This document shows positions 1-7,107 of a DNA stretch of 11,518 nt, piece by piece. The notes below the pieces were generated by a model. It searched no databases. It was not told the origin of the DNA and was given only the letters and a program-made list of their open reading frames with translations. Position numbers and translations under genes: made by a program. Numbering within the stretch: position 1 is the stretch's first letter; the number at the start of each line of letters is the position of its first letter. Origin of the DNA: Ectocarpus siliculosus (lineage: Eukaryota > Sar > Phaeophyceae > Ectocarpales > Ectocarpaceae); assembly GCA_000310025.1 (NCBI GenBank), contig FN647768.1, forward strand, positions 157,297-168,814, in the 5' to 3' direction.

Positions 1-721
1 AGCGTCGACCGCGCTGCATACCCGGCTGACCAGCGAAAAGAAGCCAGTCTCAGTGCGGTGTAGAACACAAAATGCTTCTACTAAAGGCCATGATCTGGGA
101 CCTCGTGAGGGAGCGTCATGGGGTAGGCTGTGCCGGATTCAAGATAGCTGCCGTGGCACTACCAGAAGAGAACTGCACGTGCTTACCCTGGCTGCTAATA
201 GTTTGCGCACGTGTTGGTTGTTTCAACACGCCTCTACGCCTCTTTGTGTTTGACGGGGGGGGGGGGGGGGACCGGCCGCGAGGCGAGAGGCATGTTGGTG
301 TTGTTAGGCATGCTCGCTGCATATCTTTACCTCCGCTGGGCTTTCGCCTTTCTGGAGTAAAGGTTTTGCCTTCGTGCGAACTGAGAACGAGTGTTTTCCG
401 GTGATTGTGTGACTAGATTATTTTGGTGGGCTATTCGTAGGAGTGCGGCCATTAGCATGTCGCACCCCCCCCGTACGTGTCAGTGTCAGACTTGTACCTC
501 TGCCGAGCGACTCTCGCTCACCCTTAACCGCCCACAATCAAAACGCGTTGCCTTCTATTTTCTTTTGGCTACAACCGGCGTTGGCTTCTGTACGCATGTG
601 TACGCAGCGCTTTCGTTGCACCCGAAACAACACTGACGCCGTTCGTTGCGGTGCACCTGAAACAGCATTGCCGCCGCCCTTTTCAATCTTTTCGTGCTGC
701 TGTATCACCATCCCTCTACAG
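1..721 (+). other. Probable intron (and possibly earlier exons) of gene A
   Basis: No exon can be supported with confidence in this stretch. It ends in a pyrimidine-rich acceptor (CCCTCTACAG at 712-721) that leads into the last exon of gene A, so at least its right part should be intron. The open frames here are short, have no family resemblance and run across a G16 tract. The first 50 bases in frame 2 have exon-like codon use followed by TCA|GTGCGG, which could be an exon end, but phase 0 there does not match the phase-1 entry of the exon at 722. I therefore do not call it. Confidence 0.45.
255..270 (+). repeat. Poly-G tract (G16)
   Basis: This is an uninterrupted run of 16 G residues in presumed intron. 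Such runs are prone to length errors in sequencing and to slippage, so the true length may differ. On the transcript it could form a G-quadruplex, but nothing else nearby supports a regulatory role. Confidence 0.9.
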
Positions 722-918
722 GAGCACCCCCAGTTACCGGTGCCGGAGCAGGCGCGGTGGCTGGCGGATCAGATGGCCTTGATGATGACGACGACGACGA
801 CGAGGCGCTTATGCAGCAGGCCCTGGCGTTGTCTCTAGAAGGGGTTGGACGCCACGCGGGCGGCGCAGCGCCTGAGGGTGACAACGGTGGCGAAGGCAGC
901 GGCTCGATGGACAACTAG
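722..918 (+). CDS. Gene A, last exon: C-terminus with ubiquitin-interacting motif, possibly proteasome subunit RPN10
   Basis: The exon follows a CTCTACAG acceptor and ends at TAG (916-918). It begins with the last two bases of a split codon, so the preceding intron is phase 1. It encodes 64 residues: a Gly/Ala-rich linker, a run of seven Asp, then DEALMQQALALSLEG, and a Gly/Glu-rich tail ending SMDN. The Asp/Glu-rich lead-in followed by Ala-x-x-x-Ser is the pattern of a ubiquitin-interacting motif. This helix binds the Ile44 patch of ubiquitin. RPN10/PSMD4, the ubiquitin receptor of the 26S proteasome, carries such motifs near its C-terminus, and plant RPN10 has a very similar ALLQQALAMS segment from memory. 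The N-terminal von Willebrand A domain that would prove RPN10 lies outside the window. Other UIM proteins such as ataxin-3-like deubiquitinases remain possible. The exon itself is fairly certain, the name less so. Confidence 0.7.
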
Positions 919-962
919 TTTTGTGTTTTGTAAATGCCTCCTGTCTTGTGCGTCACGGAAAA

Positions 963-1110
963 CCCGTCGATCTGGTACGGAAAAACCGTCAATCTAGTAC
1001 TTTTTTTATCTGGTACTTTACGGCTGCTCCGAGACGCTCCTCTGTTCGTACTGGAAACCCGTCAATCTGATACTGTCCGGCTGCTCCGAGACTCTCCTCG
1101 CTCTGTTCGT
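963..1110 (+). repeat. Degenerate tandem repeat in gene A 3' flank
   Basis: The motif CCCGTCAATCTGGTAC recurs with small changes at 963-978, 985-1000 and 1058-1073. The last two copies are each followed by CGGCTGCTCCGAGACNCTCCTC and CTCTGTTCG (1021-1048 and 1079-1109). The unit is about 60-75 bp, and the left copy carries an extra T-rich insert. It probably lies in the 3' untranslated region of gene A or just beyond. No coding role is apparent. Confidence 0.7.
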
Positions 1111-2220
1111 CGAACGGCCAGAGTTAGATGGCCTGTAGGTTGAGGGGTTCGTCGGTTCAGCATGCTATTTCCACGCGTTGCGGTTGTTTTAGAGGACACC
1201 ACGCCGTGCGTGGGTGGGCGCGCGTGGGTGGGATTGTGTTTCGTGGCACCCTCTTTATATCGTGTGTCTTGTTTTTCGAATTTTGGTTTGTAGCCCGGGA
1301 ATGTGTGGCGAAAGGAGTTCTGAACCTCGGCAATTGGTGCGTTGGTTGATTGGATGTGTGCTGTCTTTTTTTCGTTCTGTTTTGTTGTGGCGTGCGTGGA
1401 AAACAACGGTGCTCTGTTGTACGAGCAGCGTGTAGATGGCGCTGGCACGTTGTGTTCGTTTTTGTAGGTGCTTTTTTGTCGAGTGAGAGGATGCTCGGGC
1501 GTGAAATGGTGGGGGTTCATTTTGTTGTTGTCTTTGGCACCCGAAACAACAATGGCAGGTGAATCATTTCTCAAACGAACTTGGCGGGGTTACACACATG
1601 TTGCGGGTTGTGCATGTTGGCGCTCTGCGGCGTTTGGGTGTGTGCCCACATTTTTTGCGACAGCTCGAGGCATTGGCTTGTACCATGTGAGAGTACGCCG
1701 ATCTTCGCCAAAACCTGCCGAACTTGGACGGCCATACAGGGTCAAAGGCGCCGACGGGGAAGTCATGTGCAGGTTTCGAAGCGACCGTTGAACGACACGA
1801 CGACGCTCGGTACCATTTGGAAACGGGCTGGCACTGCCCTCAGCTCGTGCATCCTCGGGTGAAGTTAATTTTGAACCTACCTTGAACACTGGAGCGACAA
1901 ACGCTGCGTCCTAGCCGCCCACTCACTCTGTCAAGCGTGGGTTTGGCTTTTCGTTCGAACGCTGGGTTCACAGACGTTGCGCCTACCACAGCAGCAGCAA
2001 CAGATCCCGTGCTTGTGTCTTTTTCGGAACATTTAATTTGTACGATCGAGCGAAGAGCTTGGCGTCATCGTCGAAGTCCCGATGTATATCGATCGCGGTG
2101 TATTGTAGTAACAAACAAGAACAACGGCGTTGTTGTATCGGGACCCGTGCTTTCAGGGAAGATCCCAGAAGAGTAATTTAGTAGTTGCGCCAAGAAATTT
2201 TGACAGCGTTATGCCGGGCA

Positions 2221-2592
2221 CTACGCTATTTTGGGATCGCGATATATCGGGACCGCGCCTGTGTAACGAAAGCAGGAAAGTGTGTACGTTGCGCACGGGC
2301 GCCGAACGCATCCATCGTCGATGTAGTATCGGTTCGGCTGTTTTAACGAAGGGACACAACTACTGCTGTTGTTCCTGGTAGGTTTGGCTGCAAGCGGTTC
2401 CGGGGAAGGTGGGAACACCCCTTTCTCGGCGCTGCGCGGTGACAATGCCCGCGCGTGCTGACGGCGGGAGGTTTTGCCACCACGCGACGCCCGCACTCCT
2501 TTGTACCAGTACTTGTAGTCGGGGAGCGAGGAACGGCGATTGACGATATCAAGATCACTATCGTAGTGGTTGGAAGACGCTGAGCGCTGCAT
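2221..2592 (-). CDS. Hypothetical 123-codon reading frame
   Basis: This minus-strand frame starts with a true ATG (2592-2590), has an in-frame TAG nine codons upstream, and ends at TAG. The first 70 or so codons favour G or C in the third position (for example TAC AAG TAC TGG TAC). The predicted protein is basic and rich in Ser, Arg and Pro, with an N-terminal aromatic segment DYKYWYKGVRASRGGK. I recognise no domain. It lies in the gap between convergent genes A and B and overlaps their likely untranslated regions. It may be a small gene, a decayed mobile-element fragment or chance. Confidence is low because there is no splice or family support. Confidence 0.2.
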   Translation of the reverse strand: MQRSASSNHYDSDLDIVNRRSSLPDYKYWYKGVRASRGGKTSRRQHARALSPRSAEKGVFPPSPEPLAAKPTRNNSSSCVPSLKQPNRYYIDDGCVRRPCATYTLSCFRYTGAVPIYRDPKIA

Positions 2593-2777
2593 AAGAACTG
2601 CAAGCCGCTTGTTCTAGGCTAACAAGAGGGTGAGCTCGCTCGAGAGGGGATGCCGAAGCCCCGTTCTAGCGTGTGATGTTATCTCTTGCTCGTACACGGT
2701 TCATACCTATGTGATACGAAGTTCCGGGTGATGAGAGTCTTCGAATTGTGCGCGGGTCCTTTGGCCGATGGTCTGAA

Positions 2778-2800
2778 GTGCGTACTATTATAGTACGCAC
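2778..2800. repeat. Perfect inverted repeat, 10-bp arms, 3-nt loop
   Basis: GTGCGTACTA and TAGTACGCAC are exact reverse complements separated by TTA. A perfect 10-bp stem with a triloop is unlikely by chance at a given site. It lies in the intergenic region about 570 bp beyond the gene B stop. There is no T-run beside it that would suggest a bacterial-type terminator. It may be the relic of a palindromic insertion, or an RNA hairpin if transcripts extend this far. Confidence 0.8.
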
Positions 2801-3179
2801 ACGTTGTCGTCATTGGTAGCGCAGCCAAACTGGTTTGATTTGCTCTGTCGTAAAATTTATTTTTGGCACAGACAACTTCACGCTTCGGCCGATCAACAAC
2901 ATAACTGCCCCCCCCACGACTGCAACAGTAGTAGCAACGACGGCGCCCAACTCGGAAACAACACCTTCCCATACCATAATCGTCTCGCCATGCCGTCGTG
3001 AGAGGTCCGTAAAACCGATGGCCGCAGCGCAGCGGTGGATGCACAGCCGCTTTGCTTCAAAGGTTGGGCATGCACGGGAAAGATGCCGGAAAACCAACGG
3101 GCCCGTGAGCCCATCTTGGTCGCATGACACGCGCGCCGGACCCGATCGCCAGCTCACAGCTCCCACACAAAAAAAAAAA

Positions 3180-3226
3180 TTGATGCTTCAGGATTCAGAG
3201 CTTATTACCGAATATCGAAGCATCAA
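3180..3226 (-). repeat. Inverted repeat in gene B 3' flank
   Basis: TTGATGCTTC (3180-3189) and GAAGCATCAA (3217-3226) are exact reverse complements with a 27-nt spacer. An A11-12 run (3169-3179) lies directly beside the left arm. On the gene B transcript this would be a hairpin about 150 nt after the stop codon, followed by a U-run. Given the position, a role in 3'-end formation or mRNA stability is conceivable, but this is inference. Confidence 0.55.
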
Positions 3227-3373
3227 AGAGAACAAAACAAGTGTCCACACGCCCCGTCCTCCCGACGAAATTCCTTTCAAGAGATTTTCAGTCACACAAA
3301 GACAAACTTGTAATCCCAACACAACAAAAATTGTTTTTTTCAGACCCACAAAACCGCGAGAGACGGATTTTCC

Positions 3374-3505
3374 CTATTTCTTGCCAGCTTCCCGCGCTGC
3401 CTCCTCTTCGGCCAACCGCTTCTTCTTCTTGTTAAAGCCCCACCCGAAGTCCCCGGACATGATCCACTCCATGGGGAAGAACCCAGATATCTTGTCGTAG
3501 TCCAT
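3374..3505 (-). CDS. Gene B exon 4 (last): C-terminus of plastid-targeted protein
   Basis: Read on the minus strand, the acceptor TTTTTTGCAG is followed by ATGGACTACGAC, and the frame runs 43 codons to TAG (3376-3374). It enters in phase 0, matching the exit of exon 3. The peptide begins MDYDKISGFFPMEWIMSGDF, an aromatic, partly hydrophobic segment. It ends in a charged tail of Lys, Arg, Glu and Ala with four consecutive Lys, likely helical. The internal ATG is codon 1 of the exon but not the gene start. The first bases of this exon are copied twice in the upstream intron (see the repeat at 3471-3730). I do not recognise the family. Coding character is strong, with mostly G or C third positions. 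Confidence 0.85.
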   Translation of the reverse strand: MDYDKISGFFPMEWIMSGDFGWGFNKKKKRLAEEEAAREAGKK

Positions 3506-3730
3506 CTGCAAAAAATGGCGGCCGGGTGTCACACACACAAACAAGATCAAGCGATTGCGGATGGGGGGAAACCCAGATGTCTATCGCAGTCCGTCTGATA
3601 TAATGGCAACGGGGTGTCACGCGCACACAAAAGCGATGGGGAAAATGGGCTAAAAATCCAGACATGTTATCGGAGTCCATCTGATAAAATGGCAGCCGGG
3701 TGTCACAACCACACAAGAGCGACAGGGAAA
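3471..3730 (-). repeat. Tandem repeat spanning the exon 4 acceptor of gene B
   Basis: Three degenerate copies lie in series, plus the start of a fourth (about 3471-3560, 3561-3635, 3636-3721, then on to 3730). Matching landmarks sit at 3482/3572/3657 (CCCAGA or TCCAGA), 3501/3590/3676 (TCCRTCTG, the reverse complement of the acceptor CAG plus the first exon bases) and 3524/3612/3698 (GGGTGTCAC). Spacing is therefore 85-90 bp. The first copy contains the functional acceptor and the first 35 or so bases of exon 4. The other two lie wholly in intron 3 and keep acceptor-like TATATCAG and TTTTATCAG. Confidence 0.9.
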
Positions 3731-4841
3731 GAAGGGAGTACTGCATACCGCCATTGGCTCTTCTAATCGATTACTAGGCCAAGCTACCGCTCCCAACTCT
3801 CGTTGCTTCAGGAAGGGCCGTCTCAATTTCAAGCTCCACACCACGCCGCCAATGGAGAGGGAGGAACCACCCACAGAGACCGCGAGAGGGAAACGAACGT
3901 CCCCCGCGAACAGCGCTGGACATTTGTTTTTTTTCATTACTTTTCATGAGCGTTCACAGCATTGCGCCGGGGTAGGTATTCTAGCTCCAACTCGTGGTCA
4001 GTAACACAGGAGGGTTCCTCTCAATGAGGCCCCTACCCACCCCTCCTGCGGTGCTTAGCCTTAAGGCGATAAGAGTGCAGTACTCTCTTCCCTCGAAGTT
4101 AAACGGGAATAACTGCGAAACCAATACGCCTTAAAGTACAACCAATCTAACGCCACTGTTGTGCAGCTGCTGTTTCCTTCTCCGAGAGACACGCTTCCCG
4201 TCATCTACAGTGGGGGCAAGAACCCAACGTTGTTCCCAACGGTTCTCCCGAGAGCTACCGTGCCTTACGTGCCCATATTTAGCAACGCAGCGCAGGGGCC
4301 TACCACCTCTTCCGCGCTCGCGACCTACGGGCCCCCCGAACAGTGTTCCTGCGGGGGCCCCGACAACTTGGAAGCGTTCCAGAACGCACCGTGTATTTCG
4401 GGAGAGATGGACTACACACAGTTCGCGCGATTGCAGGCGTTCGCAACCCACTTTTTCTCGAACCAGGGTGCTCGTCATGCATCCGTTATTTACTACTACG
4501 GTAGCAGAGCACCATGGGAAACGGCGTGCTTTCGAGTGGGTTAACACTCTTCTGCTTCCGGTGGCTACCGTAGGCTACAAAATATATCACACCCCCTGAA
4601 CCTATATTCAAATCCCGATTTCTCTGCAGCACACTGGATGACTGTGCTGAAAATGGTGGTGCTGGGAACTTCACATCGAGAGCTTTTCACACATGGAGAG
4701 ATTGTTAAGAACGTATGATTTGTATGTTGGCATCCTCCTCGTTGCGGGAGTACTCGAGCTTTGTTAATCGATCAAAGGGGTGTGGCATATTACGCAAGCT
4801 ATGGTAACTAGACAGCCGACCCCGTTGGGCAGCCAGCGCAC
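3506..4841 (-). other. Gene B intron 3
   Basis: This 1336-nt intron is inferred from the donor AAG|GTGCGC after exon 3 and the acceptor TTTTTTGCAG before exon 4, both phase 0. The right end of the exon has an alternative. The frame stays open and codon use stays coding-like for 7 to 10 more codons (VRWLPNG), and GGG|GTCGGC at 4820-4819 would also be phase 0. The GTGCGC donor looks stronger. The intron holds the acceptor repeat and a long open frame on the opposite strand (4161-4544). Confidence 0.7.
4161..4544 (+). other. Open frame of 128 codons inside gene B intron 3, opposite strand
   Basis: The frame has no upstream ATG and opens at GTG right after an intron-like sequence, so it is not a convincing stand-alone gene. 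Its composition is protein-like: rich in Pro, Ser, Tyr and Phe, with a CSCGGPDN segment and a HFFSNQGARHASVIYYYGS stretch. Both neighbouring frames on the other strand are also open here, which weakens the case. It could be a fragment of a mobile element carried in the intron, or chance in a region free of stop codons. No family is recognised. Confidence 0.15.
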
Positions 4842-4938
4842 CTTGGTCTCGTTGATTTCGTTGGCCTCCCTTCGGCGCTCGATGGCGTACAGGATAGGGT
4901 CGCTCACCGACAGCTTGGCCAAGCGCTCGGCCTTCTCC
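4842..4938 (-). CDS. Gene B exon 3: charged helical segment
   Basis: The exon opens after GACGACAG with one base that completes a Thr codon begun in exon 2 (AC+G), a phase-2 junction. It then encodes 32 residues: EKAERLAKLS, VSDPILYAIE, RRREANEINE, TK. It leaves at AAG|GTGCGC in phase 0. The peptide is strongly charged and should be largely alpha-helical; there is no membrane segment. The exact phase match at both ends is the main evidence that exons 2, 3 and 4 belong together. The first eight bases of the exon recur in the upstream intron as part of a tandem array (4931-5190). No family is recognised. Confidence 0.85.
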
Positions 4939-5190
4939 CTGTCGTCTCAATCCCACCGACGAAAACATGCACGCAAGGGTTTTGCAACGAGGGGCCGCCA
5001 AACGTGAAAACTTGACCGAGATGTCGGGGTCCTTCTACCTGTCGTCTCAACCCCTCGCAAAAACATACACACGAGGGTTTTGCAACGAGGGGCAGCCAAA
5101 CGTGAAAACTCAACCCAGATGTTGGGTCCTTCTACCTGCCGTCTCAAACCCACGACAGCAACATGCACACGAAGGTTTCCAAGAGGGGCC
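4931..5190 (-). repeat. Tandem repeat spanning the exon 3 acceptor of gene B
   Basis: Copies start at 4931, 5031 and 5128 (plus-strand landmark CCTTCT followed by the acceptor complement CCTGYCGTCTCAA), so the unit is 97-100 bp. The third is partial, ending near 5190. A second landmark, GGGTTTTGCAACGAGGGGC or a variant, lies at 4977, 5074 and 5174. The first copy contains the functional acceptor and the first eight bases of exon 3. The other two lie in intron 2 and preserve ACGACAG or ACGGCAG followed by GTAGAAGG instead of GGAGAAGG. Confidence 0.9.
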
Positions 5191-5364
5191 CTGAAAAAAT
5201 GCGCCAAGGTTGGGCGTCGGAAGAAGCACTTCGTCGAGAACCGCAGGGGATGGGGCAAACGTGGAAGCGCCAGCTAGGGTGCGAAAAATTTAGAGCAGAC
5301 AAGGTTCTTTCGTCACCCTGGGTGCGCACTTTTGGTACTTCGTACTCAATGTCTTTCGACTCAC
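4939..5364 (-). other. Gene B intron 2
   Basis: This 426-nt phase-2 intron has donor ACCAC|GTGAGT and acceptor GACGACAG. More than half of it consists of the acceptor-derived tandem repeat. Upstream of that array a further TTTTTTCAG (about 5190-5200 on the minus strand) resembles another acceptor, so the intron offers several decoy 3' splice sites. Confidence 0.75.
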
Positions 5365-5441
5365 GTGGTCATTCCAGGCTCCTTCATCAAGCCGGCGAAC
5401 GCCTCGGGGTACTTCTCATCGCCCTTCGCTTTAGATTCGAT
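5365..5441 (-). CDS. Gene B exon 2
   Basis: The exon is flanked by the acceptor TTGTCCAG and the donor GTGAGT. It enters in phase 0, matching exon 1, and leaves in phase 2, matching exon 3. Its 25 codons read IESKAKGDEKYPEAFAGLMK then EPGMT, with a charged, soluble character. Reading frames on the other strand here lack splice signals of this quality. The exon is short, which is usual for a gene with long introns. It contributes the middle of the presumed mature plastid protein, and I see no catalytic motif. Confidence 0.85.
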
Positions 5442-6564
5442 CTGGACAAGTCAAGTCAGGAGGAATGCGAGGGGCAATACGAACGGCCGGGCGAATTTGA
5501 AGAAGCAGATGCCAGTTTCCCTCCACACGACAGTCGTGATTTGCACTCTTTCGCAACGAGCAGAGTTTCTCTTTCGGAAAGACAGGACACGGGAGTTTGG
5601 GCCGGTTGTCTTTGATATAAGAACACCCGAGGTCTCGATGTTCCCGCGGCTCTGGCAGTAGCCTACGCAGGCTTTCATTCAGCAAACATATGGATCAATT
5701 TTGGGATCGGTGGAATTTCCGGGGTTAACGTCTACGCAACCGCTCTTAACGTCTACGCAACCCCTCCTTCTCTATTCCATAGACTTGCAATTTCTGCGCG
5801 CAGGTCGCACATGCGGGTGTCGTACACTGCTCAGGAATACAAGTAGGAAGGAACGAAACAGGAACGGCGCAAGCGTGCTCCTCGGCATACTGCATTCTTG
5901 GGACATGGGTCGAGTTTGCCAAGGACTACATCAAAACGTCGTCATGTAGACTAGCCGCTACGTTAGACATGCCCCTCAAACCATTCTGCCTCAAACGGCG
6001 GGTGTAAACGAGCCTCGCTGTAGGCAGGTGGCGTGTGGGGTGTCGATGCTGTAGTCTAGGCGGCCTCGTTGCATCGGTGGGACAAAAGACCAGCTTGTGC
6101 TGTGAGTGAACTCGCGCTCGCATGGAACAGTATAGACTAGAGCCCTTTGCAGTAGGGAACAGCAGTAGTACGCAACAAAAATGACCCAATCGAACTTGCG
6201 TTGCGCCTGTACACGGAACAGCAGCAATCATGTTCTTGTACATGTGGACGTTTGCTGCTCACGTCTTTTGGTGTACATATTGTAGCATACCGCTGTCATG
6301 AAAACACCACAAAACAAGAGACTCGAAACTACGCTAAAGAACCATGAGTGAACCGGGGTGAGCTCTCCAGCATGAAAATAACATCGCCTATATCACTTTG
6401 TTGTGCTCCACGCGATGCATACAATAGATGGAAACGCCGAGAGTAGGGAAGTTGAAACGCTATCGCGTGGCATGCTGACTCGAAGACCGAACCAGGTGGT
6501 ATCATGCCGCTCGCGGTCAAGTCTACAACCTGTTTAAAAACGGCCCTAAAACGCTGCTGCTCAC
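5442..6564 (-). other. Gene B intron 1
   Basis: This 1123-nt phase-0 intron runs from donor ATCTG|GTGAGC to acceptor TTGTCCAG. I find no additional exon that would be needed, because the flanking phases already fit. It contains one short perfect tandem repeat (5725-5766). Nothing else is recognised. Confidence 0.7.
5725..5766. repeat. Two tandem copies of a 21-mer
   Basis: TTAACGTCTACGCAACCGCTC is followed directly by the same 21 bases with one change (CCCCTC at the end). It lies within gene B intron 1, away from the splice sites. It is a recent local duplication with no evident function. Confidence 0.85.
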
Positions 6565-6819
6565 CAGATCCATTTGCCACTTCCTGAATGCGGTGTATGG
6601 GTTGACGAACCCTCTCTCTTCCCCTGCCCCTTCCTCCGATGCGCCAAGCACCTGAACACCCCGCTGCTGGATTGCTGGTTGCACATGTTGTTGTTGTCCA
6701 GCGGACGTGGCCGCTCGCGTTCGGACCGCATGTCCGCCGCCGCTCGCAACGAAAGCAGCGGCCGTCGACACCAGGCACGCTACCGCGGCGGCTACGCACA
6801 GGACCCTGGAGGCATGCAT
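6565..6819 (-). CDS. Gene B exon 1: signal and transit peptide of a plastid-targeted protein
   Basis: The start is the ATG at 6819-6817, giving 85 codons before the phase-0 donor CTG|GTGAGC. Residues 1-5 (MHASR) and the hydrophobic 6-22 form a signal peptide. Cleavage after AAA would leave Phe23 first (FVASGGG). A Phe at this point, followed by an Ala/Ser/Arg/Gln-rich stretch almost free of acidic residues to about residue 60, is the classic bipartite targeting signal of complex red-derived plastids. The protein would therefore cross the outer membranes via the ER and enter the stroma or thylakoid. The mature part begins around residue 60 and continues with GFVNPYTAFRKWQMDL. With exons 2-4 the predicted protein is 186 residues. 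I do not know the family; a small plastid or photosystem-associated protein is one guess. Confidence 0.85.
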
Positions 6820-7032
6820 CGCGGCGGAGATAGTGTGTGGTGTGGGGAGGGCGTGGTGCGGTAAAAGTCTGAAGTGCTGCTGTGTCCGAGGCACACCTCC
6901 CTCGGACAGCGGACTGTGGGGAGGACTTTGATCCGAGCTGTGTATCCCCCCGCTAAAGTTCTTCGGTTGCTCTGCAGCAGCTCTCGACGTAGTGCTGTAG
7001 AAGCCAGAGAGCGGTGGGCCCCAGAGCATCGT
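6820..7032. promoter_or_regulatory. Shared divergent promoter of genes B and C
   Basis: Only 213 bp separate the start codons of gene B (-) and gene C (+), so both transcription starts and 5' untranslated regions must fit here or overlap the genes. I see no clear TATA box on either strand. The gene B side is C/T-rich on its sense strand just before the ATG. A perfect 8-bp inverted repeat lies in the middle. The arrangement suggests coordinated expression, which is an inference from spacing alone. Confidence 0.6.
6884..6907. repeat. Perfect inverted repeat in the B/C promoter
   Basis: GTCCGAGG (6884-6891) and CCTCGGAC (6900-6907) are exact reverse complements with an 8-nt spacer. It lies about 65 nt upstream of the gene B start and 126 nt upstream of the gene C start. 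It could bind a dimeric regulator or fold as a hairpin in the gene B 5' untranslated region. Confidence 0.65.
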
Positions 7033-7107
7033 ATGAATTCTGATGGACACGACACTGCTGCGGGGAATCTGAGGCATGCTTCGACCATCGAGGATGCCAG
7101 CAATCAG
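7033..7107 (+). CDS. Gene C exon 1 (probable)
   Basis: The ATG at 7033 opens 25 codons (MNSDGHDTAAGNLRHASTIE then DASNQ) that end at a strong donor CAG|GTAAGG in phase 0. The next supported exon (8934) also enters in phase 0, which links them. The peptide is hydrophilic and has no targeting signal, so a cytosolic or nuclear protein is likely. Its head-to-head position with gene B makes a promoter between them plausible. The upstream extension of this frame has no ATG. The weak points are the short length and the 1.8-kb intron that follows, which could hide other exons. Confidence 0.5.

Larger units (their letters stand above)
919..3373. other. Convergent intergenic region between genes A and B
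   Basis: These 2.45 kb lie between the stop of gene A (+) and the stop of gene B (-) and must contain both 3' untranslated regions. TTTTGTAAATG lies just after the gene A stop, but I cannot identify a proven polyadenylation signal. The stretch holds a degenerate repeat near 963-1110, a 123-codon reading frame on the minus strand (2221-2592), a perfect hairpin (2778-2800) and a longer-looped inverted repeat (3180-3226). Two short similar segments, ATCGGGACCCGTGC near 2138 and ATCGGGACCGCGCC near 2246, hint at old duplication. Otherwise I see no gene. Confidence 0.6.

Noticed and set aside
72-404. 110-codon open frame near the left edge
   Set aside because: It crosses the G16 tract, has no splice context or family likeness, and other frames are equally open there.
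694-918. Reading frame taken as a whole 74-codon gene
   Set aside because: It opens at GTG inside a pyrimidine-rich acceptor region; only the part after CTACAG at 721 is coding, as a last exon.
2835-3500. 221-codon open frame on the plus strand
   Set aside because: Its right part is antisense to exon 4 of gene B, which has the better splice signal, stop and codon use. The composition is low-complexity Thr/Pro/Lys.
4040-4125. Stretch with GAAGTTAAACGGG, faintly like 5S rRNA
   Set aside because: The similarity is limited to a few bases, and the rest does not follow the 5S pattern.
4600-4625. TTCAAATCCCGA resembling a tRNA T-loop
   Set aside because: No matching acceptor or anticodon stems are found within a plausible distance on either side.
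4931-5190. Regular repeats considered as a CRISPR array
   Set aside because: The units are contiguous and degenerate with no unique spacers, they span an exon border, and the sequence is eukaryotic.
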